Assembly: GCA_029865845.1 (NCBI GenBank)
Contig: JARXAM010000031.1
Location: 1-47,922, forward strand
Origin: Rhodoferax sp.
GTDB taxonomy: Bacteria; Pseudomonadota; Gammaproteobacteria; Burkholderiales; Burkholderiaceae_C
Reading direction: 5' to 3'
Length of the DNA: 47,922 nucleotides
This document shows, piece by piece, positions 1 to 9,396 of the stretch. The notes below the pieces were generated by a model that worked only from the letters and a program-made list of their open reading frames with translations, made no database searches and had not been told where the DNA came from. The number at the start of each line of letters is the position of its first letter. Positions within the stretch are counted from its first letter, which is position 1. Position numbers and translations under genes: made by a program.

Positions 1-141
1 AACCACCACAGACTGCTTGAACCCATTGGATATATTCCCCCTGCCGAAGCTGAAGAAAACTACTACCGGCAATTAGCCAGTCAGGCCGTCATCTCGGTCT
101 GACTTAACCCAACGGGCCTCCACGAAACCCGGGGCGATTCA
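1..141 (+). mobile_element. IS3-family insertion sequence, right end with transposase C-terminus (partial)
   Basis: The window opens inside a reading frame (1-102) whose last 33 residues include PIGYIPPAEAEENYYRQLAS and end at a TGA at 100-102. This tail is typical of IS3-family OrfB (DDE) transposases. The non-coding end runs to about 141 and finishes in GGGGCGATTCA, the presumed terminal inverted repeat. The same end sequence occurs in inverted orientation at 47783-47922, which fixes the IS boundary. The rest of the element lies outside the window, so activity cannot be judged. Confidence 0.85.
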
Positions 142-177
142 TGAATCAGAAAGAAGCCAAAGTTTGAAGATATTCAA

Positions 178-309
178 ATGGCGCGAATGATGATGAGTTT
201 CATTGACATGATGGCCGATGAGTTCGAGACCAGAACTCAGACCAAACAGTTAAACCTTGGAACTGACCTATCCACCCTGGAGGCTGAAATCGACTCTGGA
301 AAGTTTTGA
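178..309 (+). CDS. Small ORF beside the IS end, possibly a truncated gene
   Basis: An ATG at 178 opens a 43-residue frame rich in Met and acidic residues (MARMMMSFIDMMADEFE...) ending at TGA 307-309. The frame stays open upstream only to a TGA at 142-144, right at the IS junction, so this may be the 3' end of a gene disrupted by the IS. I do not recognise a family. Its base composition is more AT-rich than the neighbouring purL. It could also be a chance frame. Confidence 0.3.
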   Translation: MARMMMSFIDMMADEFETRTQTKQLNLGTDLSTLEAEIDSGKF

Positions 310-550
310 TTCGTTAAGTCATAAATCCACCGGATAATCCGGATACCCGTTCTTCCGAACCCTGATGCGCAGCGCACAGGGCATCAAGCCCCCATCTAGG
401 CCCAACCCCAAAGCATGGATACCGGCGTTGCTTGCAACGCAGGTGCCAGTGTTGCGCCGGGTAAAATAGCCAGCACCTCACAGGCCAAACCATTCAGCGT
501 TGGCCTGCATTTTCCAAGCGCTCCCAACCACGCCCAACTAGGCCACCACA
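310..550. other. Intergenic leader of purL
   Basis: This 241-base stretch has no credible reading frame. A TAAAAT at about 471-476 could be a -10 element, but no good -35 sits at the right distance. I see no riboswitch or clear PurR-type palindrome. It presumably carries the purL promoter. Confidence 0.3.
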
Positions 551-3500
551 GTGACCCTGCACATCACCTCTTTCGAGGGCGGTAACGCCCTGAGCAATTT
601 CCGCGTTCAACAACTTTTGCCTGCCTTGCAGGGCGTGAGCGACAAGATTTCGGGCATCGCTGCCCGCTTTGTGCACTTGGCCGCCACTGAAGCGGTGTTG
701 GACAAGCCACTGGCCGACAAGCTGGCGGCATTGCTCACCTATGGCGACCCGTACAGCGGCCCCCCACACGGCGACTCAGACGGCCCCACCATTGTGGTGA
801 GCCCGCGCTTTGGCACCGTGAGCCCATGGGCCTCCAAGGCCACCGACATTGCCCACAACTGTGGCCTGGCCGTGAAGCGTGTGGAGCGGCTGGTGGAGTA
901 CCGCCTGACCTTGAAAAATGGTTTCTTGAGCAAAGGTGCGTTGTCGCCTGAGCAACTGCAGTCGGTGGCCGCCTTGCTGCACGACCGCATGACCGAAAGC
1001 GCCATGCTGGACCGTGCGCAGGCCCACGAATTGTTCAACGCCTTGCAACCCGCCCCCATGGACCATGTGGACGTGCTGGGTGGTGGCAAGGCAGCACTCG
1101 AGGCCGCTAACAAGGCGTGGGGCTTGGCCCTGGCGGCCGACGAAATCGACTACCTGGTCAACGCCTTCACCACGCTGGGCCGCAACCCCACTGACGTGGA
1201 GTTGATGATGTTTGCGCAAGCCAACAGCGAGCACTGCCGCCACAAGATATTCAATGCCCAGTTCACCATTGATGGCGTGGCGCAGGACAAAAGCATGTTT
1301 GGCATGATCCGCAACACCCACCAGTTGCACCCCCAGCACATGCTGGTGGCGTATTCGGACAACGCCTCGGTGATGGACGGCGTGCAGGTAGAGCGCTTTG
1401 TCGCCGTGGCTGCCCATGCGCCCGCAGCGGGCGAGGGCGGTGGCGCGGTGGTGCACGCGGCAGCCTATGCAAAGCACAGCACAACCAACCACATTTTGAT
1501 GAAGGTGGAAACCCACAACCACCCCACCGCGATCTCGCCGTTTCCGGGCGCATCGACCGGGGCGGGCGGCGAAATTCGCGACGAAGGTGCCACCGGCCGG
1601 GGCTCCAAGCCCAAGGCGGGGTTGACCGGGTTTACCGTCTCCAAGCTGTGGGGCGGCCTGTCTGACCAGGCCGGGGGCAAGCCCGAGCACATTGCCAGCC
1701 CGCTGCAAATCATGGTTGAAGGGCCTTTGGGGGGGGCGGCGTTCAACAACGAGTTTGGCCGGCCTAACCTGTTGGGCTATTTCCGTGAATACGAGCAAAC
1801 GGTGGTCAGCGATGTGGACACCGTGGTGCGCGGCTACCACAAGCCCATCATGATCGCGGGTGGTCTGGGCGTGATCGACGCCGACCAAACCCACAAGATC
1901 GAGTTCCCCGCAGGCAGCCTGCTGATCCAACTGGGTGGCCCTGGCATGCGCATTGGCATGGGCGGAAGTGCCGCCAGCTCCATGGCCACCGGTGCCAACG
2001 CCGCCGAACTGGACTTCGACTCCGTGCAACGCGGCAACCCCGAAATCGAGCGCCGTGCGCAAGAGGTGATCAACCAGTGCTGGATGCAAGGGGCGCACAA
2101 CCCCATCTTGGCCATCCACGATGTAGGGGCGGGCGGGTTGTCTAACGCATTCCCCGAGCTGACCAACGACGCGGGGCGCGGCGCGCGCTTCGATTTGCGC
2201 GCTGTCAAGCTCGAAGAGAGCGGCATGGCGCCCAAGGAAATTTGGTGCAACGAGAGCCAAGAGCGTTACGTGCTGGCCATCGCCCCCGAGTCGTTGGCCA
2301 CGTTTGAAGCCCTGTGTGCGCGCGAGCGCTGCCCATTTGCGGTGATTGGTGTGGCCACCGAAGAGCGCCAGTTGCAACTGGTAGACGAGGGCGCCGTGCG
2401 CAGCGCCGGGCCGTCCCAAGCAAGCACAGCCCCCTCGGGGGGCAGCGAACCACACGCAGTGGGGAGCGTGGGCGCACCAGTTCATCCGGTGGACATGCCC
2501 ATGAACGTGCTGCTGGGCAAGCCACCCAAGATGCACCGCGATGTGAAGACGGTGACCCGCCAGTTCAAGCCCTTGGACCTGACCGGTGTGGACCTGCAAA
2601 AGGCCGTGATCGACGTGCTGGCGCACCCCACGGTGGCCTCCAAGCGCTTCCTGATCACCATTGGCGACCGCACGGTGGGGGGCCTCACGCACCGCGACCA
2701 AATGGTCGGCCCCTGGCAAGTGCCGGTAGCCGACTGCGCGGTGACCTTGGCCGACTTCAAGGGCTTTGCCGGCGAAGCCATGTCCATGGGCGAGCGTACC
2801 CCCTTGGCCGCGCTGGATGCCCCCGCCTCGGGCCGCATGGCGGTGGCCGAGGCCATTACCAATTTGCTGGCCGCTCCCATGGAGCTGCCCCGCGTCAAGC
2901 TGTCGGCCAACTGGATGGCCGCCTGCGGCGAACCTGGCGAAGACGCCGCGCTCTACGCCACGGTCAAAGCCGTGGGCATGGAGCTGTGCCCGGCGTTGGG
3001 CATCTCGATTCCTGTGGGCAAGGACTCTTTGTCCATGCGCACGGTGTGGACCAGCCCCACCGACAGTGGACACGACGCGGGACAGCAAAAAAAGGTGACG
3101 TCTCCGGTGTCTTTGATCGTGAGCGGCTTTGCCACCTTGCAGGATGTACGCGGCACCTTGACCCCGCAGTTGAACGCGTCGGAGGACACCACCCTGGTGC
3201 TGGTGGACTTGGGCCGGGGGCGGCACCGCATGGCCGCCAGCATCTTGGCGCAAACCCTGGATCAGGTGGGTTGCCCCCGCCAGGACGGCGTGCCCGATCT
3301 GGAGCACCCGCAGGATCTGGTGAACTTGGTTCACGCGGTCAATGCCTTGCGTGCCAAGGGCCAGGTGTTGGCCTACCACGACCGGGGCGACGGCGGCCTG
3401 CTGGCCACGGTCGCCGAAATGGCCTTTGCCGGGCGGGTGGGCGTGACGCTGAACGTGGACATGCTGGTGACCGAGGGCGATGGCATCACAGACAGCCGCA

Positions 3501-4762
3501 TGGACGTGGGCGACAGCAAAAACTGGGCAGGGCAGGTGGGTGCCCGCCGCGACGAGGCCACGCTCAAAGCATTGTTTAGCGAGGAGCTGGGCGTGGTGCT
3601 GCAAGTGCGCACCGCAGAGCGGGCCGAGGTGATGGCCACCCTGCGCGCGCATGGTTTGTCCAAGTTCAGCCACTGCATCGGCAAAACGCGCCCCGTGGCG
3701 CACGCCACCACGCCGGGGGCGGATGTACCTGCGGCATCGGGCGCGGGCGAGTTGCAAATTTGGCGCGATGCCAAGTGCATTTTCAGCGCCAAGCTGGCCG
3801 ACCTGCACCAGGTGTGGGACGCGGTCAGTTGGAAGATCGCGCAGCAGCGCGACAACCCCGCCTGTGCCGATGCCGAGCACGCTGCAGCGGGCGCAGCGCA
3901 CGACCCCGGCCTGCACGTGTACCTGCCCCCGCAGGTGCAGGCACTCGTGCAGTCCGCCCCGCCGGTGGGTGCACTTGGCGCGCCCGCCGTGCTGAGCCGC
4001 CGCCCCAAGGTGGCCGTGCTACGGGAGCAGGGCGTGAACTCGCATGTGGAAATGGCCTATGCCTTTACCGAAGCCGGTTTCGAGGCGTTTGATGTGCACA
4101 TGACCGACTTGCAAAGCGGCCGCGCCACGCTGTCTGACTTCAAGGGCTTGGTGGCCTGTGGCGGCTTTAGCTATGGCGACACGCTGGGTGCTGGCATTGG
4201 CTGGGCGCGCAGCATCACCTTTAACGAGGCGCTGGCCGCGCAGTTCACGGCATTTTTTGCCCGGCAGGATACCTTTGGCCTGGGCGTGTGCAATGGCTGC
4301 CAAATGTTTGCCGAGCTGGCCGACATCATTCCCGGCGCGCAAGACTGGCCGCGCTTTACCACCAACCAGAGCGAGCGCTTTGAGGCGCGCCTCTCGCAGG
4401 TGGAGGTGTTGGAGTCGCCATCTCTGTTTTTGAGCGGCTTGGCCGGTATGCGCCTGCCCATTGCGGTAGCGCACGGAGAGGGCTATGCCAACTTCAAGTA
4501 CCGGGGCAACGCTGCGCAGGCGATTGCCGCCATGCGCTATGTGGACAACACGGGTGCTGCGACCGAGGCCTACCCCTTCAACCCCAACGGCAGCCCCGGC
4601 GGCTTGACCGCCGTGACCACGGCCGACGGCCGCTTCACCGCCATGATGCCGCACCCCGAGCGGGTGTTTCGCAATGTGCAGATGAGCTGGACGTCCTTGG
4701 GCGCGAGCGATTTCAGCCCTTGGATGCAACTCTGGCACAACGCCCGCAAGTGGGTGGGGTGA
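551..4762 (+). CDS. purL: Phosphoribosylformylglycinamidine synthase (FGAM synthase)
   Basis: Fourth step of de novo purine synthesis in the cytosol: ATP-dependent amidation of FGAR to FGAM using glutamine. The 1403-residue protein has the large single-chain layout: N-terminal and linker domains, two AIR-synthetase-type halves (roughly 230-610 and 660-1050; [18 protein letters not shown] is in the first), and a C-terminal class I glutamine amidotransferase domain. That domain has the nucleophile Cys1247 in GVCNGCQM and the His/Glu pair in MMPHPERVF. The start is the GTG at 551, giving the expected N-terminus. It is longer than E. coli PurL (about 1295). Part of the excess is a Gly/Ser/Ala-rich insertion near residues 617-645, encoded by a GC hairpin-bearing stretch. 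Monocistronic as far as can be seen. Confidence 0.97.
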   Translation: MTLHITSFEGGNALSNFRVQQLLPALQGVSDKISGIAARFVHLAATEAVLDKPLADKLAALLTYGDPYSGPPHGDSDGPTIVVSPRFGTVSPWASKATDIAHNCGLAVKRVERLVEYRLTLKNGFLSKGALSPEQLQSVAALLHDRMTESAMLDRAQAHELFNALQPAPMDHVDVLGGGKAALEAANKAWGLALAADEIDYLVNAFTTLGRNPTDVELMMFAQANSEHCRHKIFNAQFTIDGVAQDKSMFGMIRNTHQLHPQHMLVAYSDNASVMDGVQVERFVAVAAHAPAAGEGGGAVVHAAAYAKHSTTNHILMKVETHNHPTAISPFPGASTGAGGEIRDEGATGRGSKPKAGLTGFTVSKLWGGLSDQAGGKPEHIASPLQIMVEGPLGGAAFNNEFGRPNLLGYFREYEQTVVSDVDTVVRGYHKPIMIAGGLGVIDADQTHKIEFPAGSLLIQLGGPGMRIGMGGSAASSMATGANAAELDFDSVQRGNPEIERRAQEVINQCWMQGAHNPILAIHDVGAGGLSNAFPELTNDAGRGARFDLRAVKLEESGMAPKEIWCNESQERYVLAIAPESLATFEALCARERCPFAVIGVATEERQLQLVDEGAVRSAGPSQASTAPSGGSEPHAVGSVGAPVHPVDMPMNVLLGKPPKMHRDVKTVTRQFKPLDLTGVDLQKAVIDVLAHPTVASKRFLITIGDRTVGGLTHRDQMVGPWQVPVADCAVTLADFKGFAGEAMSMGERTPLAALDAPASGRMAVAEAITNLLAAPMELPRVKLSANWMAACGEPGEDAALYATVKAVGMELCPALGISIPVGKDSLSMRTVWTSPTDSGHDAGQQKKVTSPVSLIVSGFATLQDVRGTLTPQLNASEDTTLVLVDLGRGRHRMAASILAQTLDQVGCPRQDGVPDLEHPQDLVNLVHAVNALRAKGQVLAYHDRGDGGLLATVAEMAFAGRVGVTLNVDMLVTEGDGITDSRMDVGDSKNWAGQVGARRDEATLKALFSEELGVVLQVRTAERAEVMATLRAHGLSKFSHCIGKTRPVAHATTPGADVPAASGAGELQIWRDAKCIFSAKLADLHQVWDAVSWKIAQQRDNPACADAEHAAAGAAHDPGLHVYLPPQVQALVQSAPPVGALGAPAVLSRRPKVAVLREQGVNSHVEMAYAFTEAGFEAFDVHMTDLQSGRATLSDFKGLVACGGFSYGDTLGAGIGWARSITFNEALAAQFTAFFARQDTFGLGVCNGCQMFAELADIIPGAQDWPRFTTNQSERFEARLSQVEVLESPSLFLSGLAGMRLPIAVAHGEGYANFKYRGNAAQAIAAMRYVDNTGAATEAYPFNPNGSPGGLTAVTTADGRFTAMMPHPERVFRNVQMSWTSLGASDFSPWMQLWHNARKWVG
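2396..2482. repeat. In-frame palindromic repeat-like insertion inside purL
   Basis: The stretch encodes about 29 low-complexity residues lying between the conserved flanks LQLVDEG and [12 protein letters not shown], which are normally nearly adjacent. At its core 2430-2442 reads CCCCC-TC-GGGGGG, a strong hairpin, followed by GCAGCGA and GGGGAGCG blocks. From memory, this pattern is common in intergenic repeats of Comamonadaceae. The insertion keeps the purL frame. That it is a repeat element is inference; the hairpin and the extra residues are directly visible. Confidence 0.5.
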
Positions 4763-4866
4763 GGGGGCGGAAAAAGGCCACTTTCAGCAGAATTAAAAAA
4801 ATTAACAATTAAATCTGTTTCTTTGCATTAATATTCTCGTCATATAAGTAGACGGGGAGGAATTGC
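4763..4866. promoter_or_regulatory. AT-rich intergenic region, presumed promoter of the signalling operon
   Basis: These 104 bases between purL and the CheB/CheR hybrid gene are far more AT-rich than their surroundings, with A/T runs around 4793-4845. They end in a clear ribosome-binding site (GGGGAGGA, about 5 bases before the ATG at 4867). Several TATAAT-like words are present (TAATAT, TATAAG), but none has an unambiguous -35 partner, so no exact promoter is called. Confidence 0.4.
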
Positions 4867-7800
4867 ATGGCAACAGGCAAGCGGGAGATCGACCAACAAG
4901 GGCAGACTCCAAGGCATCCTGTGGTGGGTATTGGTGCGTCTGCCGGGGGCCTGGAAGCCCTGTCGGCATTCGTGGCCGGTCTGCCCCGGGACTTGGGTTG
5001 TGTGTATGTAGTGGCCCAGCACATGTCGGCCACGCACCGCAGCTTGTTGGCTGAGATACTGGGCCGCGAAACCGCCTTGCCGGTGCGTGAGGTGCTGCAC
5101 GGCACCACCCCCCAGCCCGATGTGGTGTACGTGGTGCCCTCGGGCACCAACCTAGTGTTTTCGCAAGGCCAATTTCGCCTGAGCACCCCGCCGCCCGAGG
5201 TGTCGCCCAAGCCGTCCATCAATCTGTTGTTCCAGTCGCTGGCCCAGGAGTTTGGCGATTTGGCGGTTGGCATTGTGCTGTCGGGTACGGGCTCAGACGG
5301 CACGCGGGGCCTGCGCACCATCAAGGCCCATGGTGGCTTGACGATGGTGCAGTCCCCCGAGAGCGCCAAATACGATGGCATGCCCCGCGCTGCCATCGAC
5401 GCCCATGTGGCCGACCGGGTGCTGTCCCCCGAGCAAATGGGTGCCGACCTCGAGCTATTGCTGCGCATGCTGCCGCCCAGCGCCGAGGCCGCAGATGCGC
5501 TGGTGTACCCGCCAGAGGAGTGGGAAAGCCTGTATGCGCAGGTGCGCGAGCACACCCGCATCGACTTTTCGCGCTACAAGCCATCCACCGTGCAACGCCG
5601 TTTGCAGCGCCGCATGTTGGTGTGCCAAACCGCCACCTTGCAAGACTATCTCGGTTATGTGCTGCAGCACACCGACGAGCTGGACGCGCTGGCCAAAGAG
5701 ACCTTGATATCGGTGACCGAATTTTTTCGGGACCAAGATGCTTTCAAGGCCCTGCAGCGTCTGGGGGGCGACCTGCTTGCGCCTCCGCACACGGCCGACG
5801 AACTGCGCATTTGGGTGATTGGGTGTGCCACTGGCGAAGAGGCTTATTCGGTGGGCATGGTGTTTTTGGAGTTGTTGCGCGAGCATGCCAGCACCCGGCG
5901 ACTGCAGATTTTTGCCACCGACATTGACAACGACGCCCTCAACGTGGCCCGCCGGGGCTACTACAGCCGCGAGGCAGTGGCCGACCTGCCAGCAGGCTGG
6001 GTGGAGCGCTATTTTCAGGTATGCGAAGAGGGATTTGAGCCGGTCAAGGCCCTGCGCGACTGCATTACCTTTGCCCGGCAAGACATTGGCAGCGACCCGC
6101 CTTTTTTGCGCCTGGACTTGGTTACCTGCCGCAATGTGCTGATTTACTTCAACAACGAGTTGCAGTCCAAGGTGCTGTCGGTCATTCGCTACGCCTTGCA
6201 TGACCATGGCATGCTGTTTTTGGGCCGCTCAGAAACGGTCAATCAGCAGGAGGCACTGTTCTCGGTGGCCGACCGCCGGGCGCGCATATTCCGCTGCCGG
6301 GCGGCAACCAAGGCGGTGCAAATTGGCTCGTTTGCGGGCGGTGTGGTCAAAAGCAACTTTGCCCGCCTGCGCAAGGCCCCGCCCACCCACGAGCAGATGT
6401 TTTTGCAGGCCGTGGCAGACCATGTGGGCCCGGCCATGCTGATCGACGCGCACCTGCGTATCTTGCACAGCCAGGGGCCGGTGGGGCCCTTGCTGGTGTT
6501 TCCCACCGGCACGCCCGAGCTGAACTTGGCGCAGTTGATCGTGCCCGAGTTGTCGGGGGAATTGCTGTCGGCGGTGCAGCGCAGCACCCGCACCGGCAAG
6601 CCCGCTTATGGGCGGCGCCGGCGCATCGCCGCGTGCAAGGGGGCCACCTGGCGCGTAGTGGCGCGCTTGCTGAACCCAACCAGCGACATGCGCCTGTTTT
6701 TGGTGGTGTTTGAAGAGGGGGTGGACTCCGAGGCCAGTGAGCGCCGCAAAATAGCCAGCGACCCCGAAAAATACAACGAAGCGGCCCAGCACGAGCTGGA
6801 GAGCGCGCGCGAACAGTTGCAAATACTGATGGAGGAGATGGCCTCGTCCAACGAAGAAATGCAGGCATTGAATGAAGAGCTGCAAGCCGCCAACGAGGAG
6901 ATGCAGGCCTCCAACGAAGAGCTCCAAGCGACCAATGAAGAGCTGATCAGCGTCAACGAGGAAAGCCAGATCAAGTCCGCCGCGCTGGCCGCGGTGAACA
7001 GCGAGTTCGAAAGCATGTACAACACCCTGGACTTTCCGGTCTTGGTGTTTGACCCCACCCTGTGTGTGCGCCGCATCAACGGCAGCGCGGTGCGGGAATA
7101 TGCCTTGCCCATGAACAACATTGGCCAGCATGTGAGCCGCCTCAAGCTGCCCGCCTATTTGCACGATTTGGGTGGGTTGTTACAAACCGTGTGTGCCGAT
7201 GGGCAAAACCAGGTGCTCTCGCGCGACCACGGCGGCAGCAATTTCCAGTTGCAAATCAACCCGGTGCTGGACTTGACCTCCAACGTGCAGGGGATGGTGC
7301 TGGTGGTGCTGGACAACACCCAACTCATGGCCGCGCAGCGGCGCATCCGCGAGAGCCAAGAGCAACTGGCCTCCATCATGGCGCACTCGGTGTCGGCCGT
7401 GTCGGTCAAGGATGCGGCGGGGTGCTACACCTTTGTCAACCGCCGCTTTGAGGAGGTGATGGGCCGCACGATGGCAGACATTTTGGGTAAAACCGACCAG
7501 CAGCTCTTCAGTGCCGATCTGGCCGACCTCATGCGTGGCCACGACCTGGACACCATGCGCCGGGGGGCTGCCACTACCTCGGTCGATACCGTGGACATCG
7601 CGGGCACTACGCGCTGGCTGGACAGCGTGCGCTTCCCGATTTTTGACAACACCGGCGTGGTGCGCTCGATTTGCACCGAAAGCACCGACATCACCGAGCG
7701 GCGCAAGTCCGAAGAGCAGTTACGCCTGGCCGCCAAGGTGTTTGAACACGCGGGCGAGGCCATTACCATTTTGGACAAACGGGGCCGCTTGCTCAGTGTG

Positions 7801-9396
7801 AACCGGGCGTTCACCCGCATCACCGGTTATCGCTATGAGGATGTGATCGGCAAAGATGTGCTCAAGCTCATTGGCGAGTTGCAGTCCGCTGAGATTTACC
7901 AGGCCATTCGCTCGCAACTGAGCAAGGCCGGGGCTTGGCAGGGTGAGGTGGTCAACCGGCGCAAAAACGGCGAGTCGTTTCCGCAATGGCTGACCGTGAA
8001 CTCGGTGGTCGACGAGGAAAAAAACCTGCAAAACTACGTGCTGATCTTCAGCGACATCACAGCGATGAAGAACTCGCAAAAACGCATCGAATTCATTGCC
8101 AACCACGACGAGCTTACGGGTCTGCCCAACCGCAGCCTGCTTACCGACCGCTTGCGCCACGCGCTGGCCCATGCCAAACGCAGGCAACAACAGTTGGCGG
8201 TGTTGTTCATTGACCTGGACAACTTCAAAAAGGTCAACGACACGCTGGGCCACGATGTGGGCGACTTTTTGCTGGTGCAAGCCGCTCAGCGCCTGCAAAG
8301 CTGTGTGCGCGATTCGGACACGCTGGCCCGGCTGGGCGGCGACGAGTTTGTGGCGGTGCTGTCAGAAGTGGCGGTCAATGAGATCAATGCCATCGCCACC
8401 CGCATTGTGGATTTCATGGCCGCCTCGTTTCCGGTGCAGGGGCACAACCTGTTTGTGTCGGCCAGCATTGGCATCAGCCTGTACCCCATGGATGGCGAAG
8501 ACAGCATGACCCTGCTGAAAAACGCCGACACCGCCATGTACCGCGCCAAAGAGCAGGGCCGCAACCAGTACCTTTACTTCACCACCGAGATGAAGGTCAA
8601 CGCCTTGCAGCGCATGAGCCTGGAGACCGGCCTGCGAGAAGCCCTGATGCAGCGCAACCTCTACATGGTCTACCAGCCCAAAATTGCACTCAAAGACGAA
8701 TCGGTGGTGGGGGGCGAGGCGCTGCTGCGCTGGTCAGACCCGCTACTGGGCGATGTCTCGCCCGACAAGTTCATTCCGGTGGCTGAGTCCAGCGGGCTGA
8801 TCAACGAGCTGGGGTATTACGTGATTGAGCAGGTGCTTACCGATGTGTCGCGCTGGCTGGCCTTGGGCATTTTGGTGCCACGCATTGCCATCAACGTGTC
8901 TGCGCACCAGCTCAAGGATGCCAACTTTGTGCAGCGCCTGTCGGCCATGCTGGAGAGCACGGGGGTGCCGCCCAACCTCATCATCATCGAGTTGACCGAG
9001 AGCGCCCTGATGGAGCGCCTCGATGCCCTGATGGAGCGTTTGTTCCAGCTCACGCAATTGGGGGTGGACCTGAGTGTGGATGACTTTGGCACCGGCTACT
9101 CGTCGCTGTCGTATTTGCGCAAGCTCCCGATCCACGAACTCAAGGTCGATCGCAGCTTTGTCAATGGCATTGCCACCGAGCCGGATGACCGCAGCATTGC
9201 CAAAATGATCATCAACATGGCCCACACCCTGGGGCTGCGGGTGGTCGCCGAAGGGGTGGAAACCCGGGCGCAAATTGATGTGCTGCGCGCCGAGAGCTGC
9301 GAGATTGTGCAGGGCTACTTCTTTCATAAACCGATGCGAAGCGATGCGTTTTCGCTGCTGCTACCGCGCGAGCGCAGTGGGGTGGTCGTCGCATGA
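4867..9396 (+). CDS. CheB-CheR hybrid with PAS, GGDEF and EAL domains
   Basis: A 1509-residue multidomain regulator. Residues about 17-200 are a CheB methylesterase domain with the triad Ser25 (GASAGG), His52 and Asp144 (GTGSDG). About 225-480 is a CheR methyltransferase with SAM motif GCATGEEAYS near 317 and DLVTCRNVLIYF near 417. About 640-710 is an NEELQA-type coiled coil. Three PAS-like domains follow to about 1075. The GGDEF domain has an intact GGDEF at about 1156-1160, preceded by an inhibitory-site RxxD (RDSD). The EAL domain (about 1255-1500) has EALLRW, NVS, ELTE, DDFGTGYSS, K and AEGVET, so all expected catalytic residues are present. It could methylate and demethylate receptors and make or break c-di-GMP. 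The N-terminal CheB domain lacks a receiver. The stop overlaps the start of the phytochrome gene. Confidence 0.93.
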   Translation: MATGKREIDQQGQTPRHPVVGIGASAGGLEALSAFVAGLPRDLGCVYVVAQHMSATHRSLLAEILGRETALPVREVLHGTTPQPDVVYVVPSGTNLVFSQGQFRLSTPPPEVSPKPSINLLFQSLAQEFGDLAVGIVLSGTGSDGTRGLRTIKAHGGLTMVQSPESAKYDGMPRAAIDAHVADRVLSPEQMGADLELLLRMLPPSAEAADALVYPPEEWESLYAQVREHTRIDFSRYKPSTVQRRLQRRMLVCQTATLQDYLGYVLQHTDELDALAKETLISVTEFFRDQDAFKALQRLGGDLLAPPHTADELRIWVIGCATGEEAYSVGMVFLELLREHASTRRLQIFATDIDNDALNVARRGYYSREAVADLPAGWVERYFQVCEEGFEPVKALRDCITFARQDIGSDPPFLRLDLVTCRNVLIYFNNELQSKVLSVIRYALHDHGMLFLGRSETVNQQEALFSVADRRARIFRCRAATKAVQIGSFAGGVVKSNFARLRKAPPTHEQMFLQAVADHVGPAMLIDAHLRILHSQGPVGPLLVFPTGTPELNLAQLIVPELSGELLSAVQRSTRTGKPAYGRRRRIAACKGATWRVVARLLNPTSDMRLFLVVFEEGVDSEASERRKIASDPEKYNEAAQHELESAREQLQILMEEMASSNEEMQALNEELQAANEEMQASNEELQATNEELISVNEESQIKSAALAAVNSEFESMYNTLDFPVLVFDPTLCVRRINGSAVREYALPMNNIGQHVSRLKLPAYLHDLGGLLQTVCADGQNQVLSRDHGGSNFQLQINPVLDLTSNVQGMVLVVLDNTQLMAAQRRIRESQEQLASIMAHSVSAVSVKDAAGCYTFVNRRFEEVMGRTMADILGKTDQQLFSADLADLMRGHDLDTMRRGAATTSVDTVDIAGTTRWLDSVRFPIFDNTGVVRSICTESTDITERRKSEEQLRLAAKVFEHAGEAITILDKRGRLLSVNRAFTRITGYRYEDVIGKDVLKLIGELQSAEIYQAIRSQLSKAGAWQGEVVNRRKNGESFPQWLTVNSVVDEEKNLQNYVLIFSDITAMKNSQKRIEFIANHDELTGLPNRSLLTDRLRHALAHAKRRQQQLAVLFIDLDNFKKVNDTLGHDVGDFLLVQAAQRLQSCVRDSDTLARLGGDEFVAVLSEVAVNEINAIATRIVDFMAASFPVQGHNLFVSASIGISLYPMDGEDSMTLLKNADTAMYRAKEQGRNQYLYFTTEMKVNALQRMSLETGLREALMQRNLYMVYQPKIALKDESVVGGEALLRWSDPLLGDVSPDKFIPVAESSGLINELGYYVIEQVLTDVSRWLALGILVPRIAINVSAHQLKDANFVQRLSAMLESTGVPPNLIIIELTESALMERLDALMERLFQLTQLGVDLSVDDFGTGYSSLSYLRKLPIHELKVDRSFVNGIATEPDDRSIAKMIINMAHTLGLRVVAEGVETRAQIDVLRAESCEIVQGYFFHKPMRSDAFSLLLPRERSGVVVA

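Noticed and set aside
2314..3579. A 421-codon plus-strand frame in another phase of purL
   Set aside because: Gly/Arg-rich translation with no domain, wholly inside purL.
776..3916. A 1046-codon open frame on the minus strand across purL
   Set aside because: It is the antisense shadow of a GC-rich gene: compositionally rich in His/Gln/Gly with no recognisable domain, and purL on the plus strand is certain.
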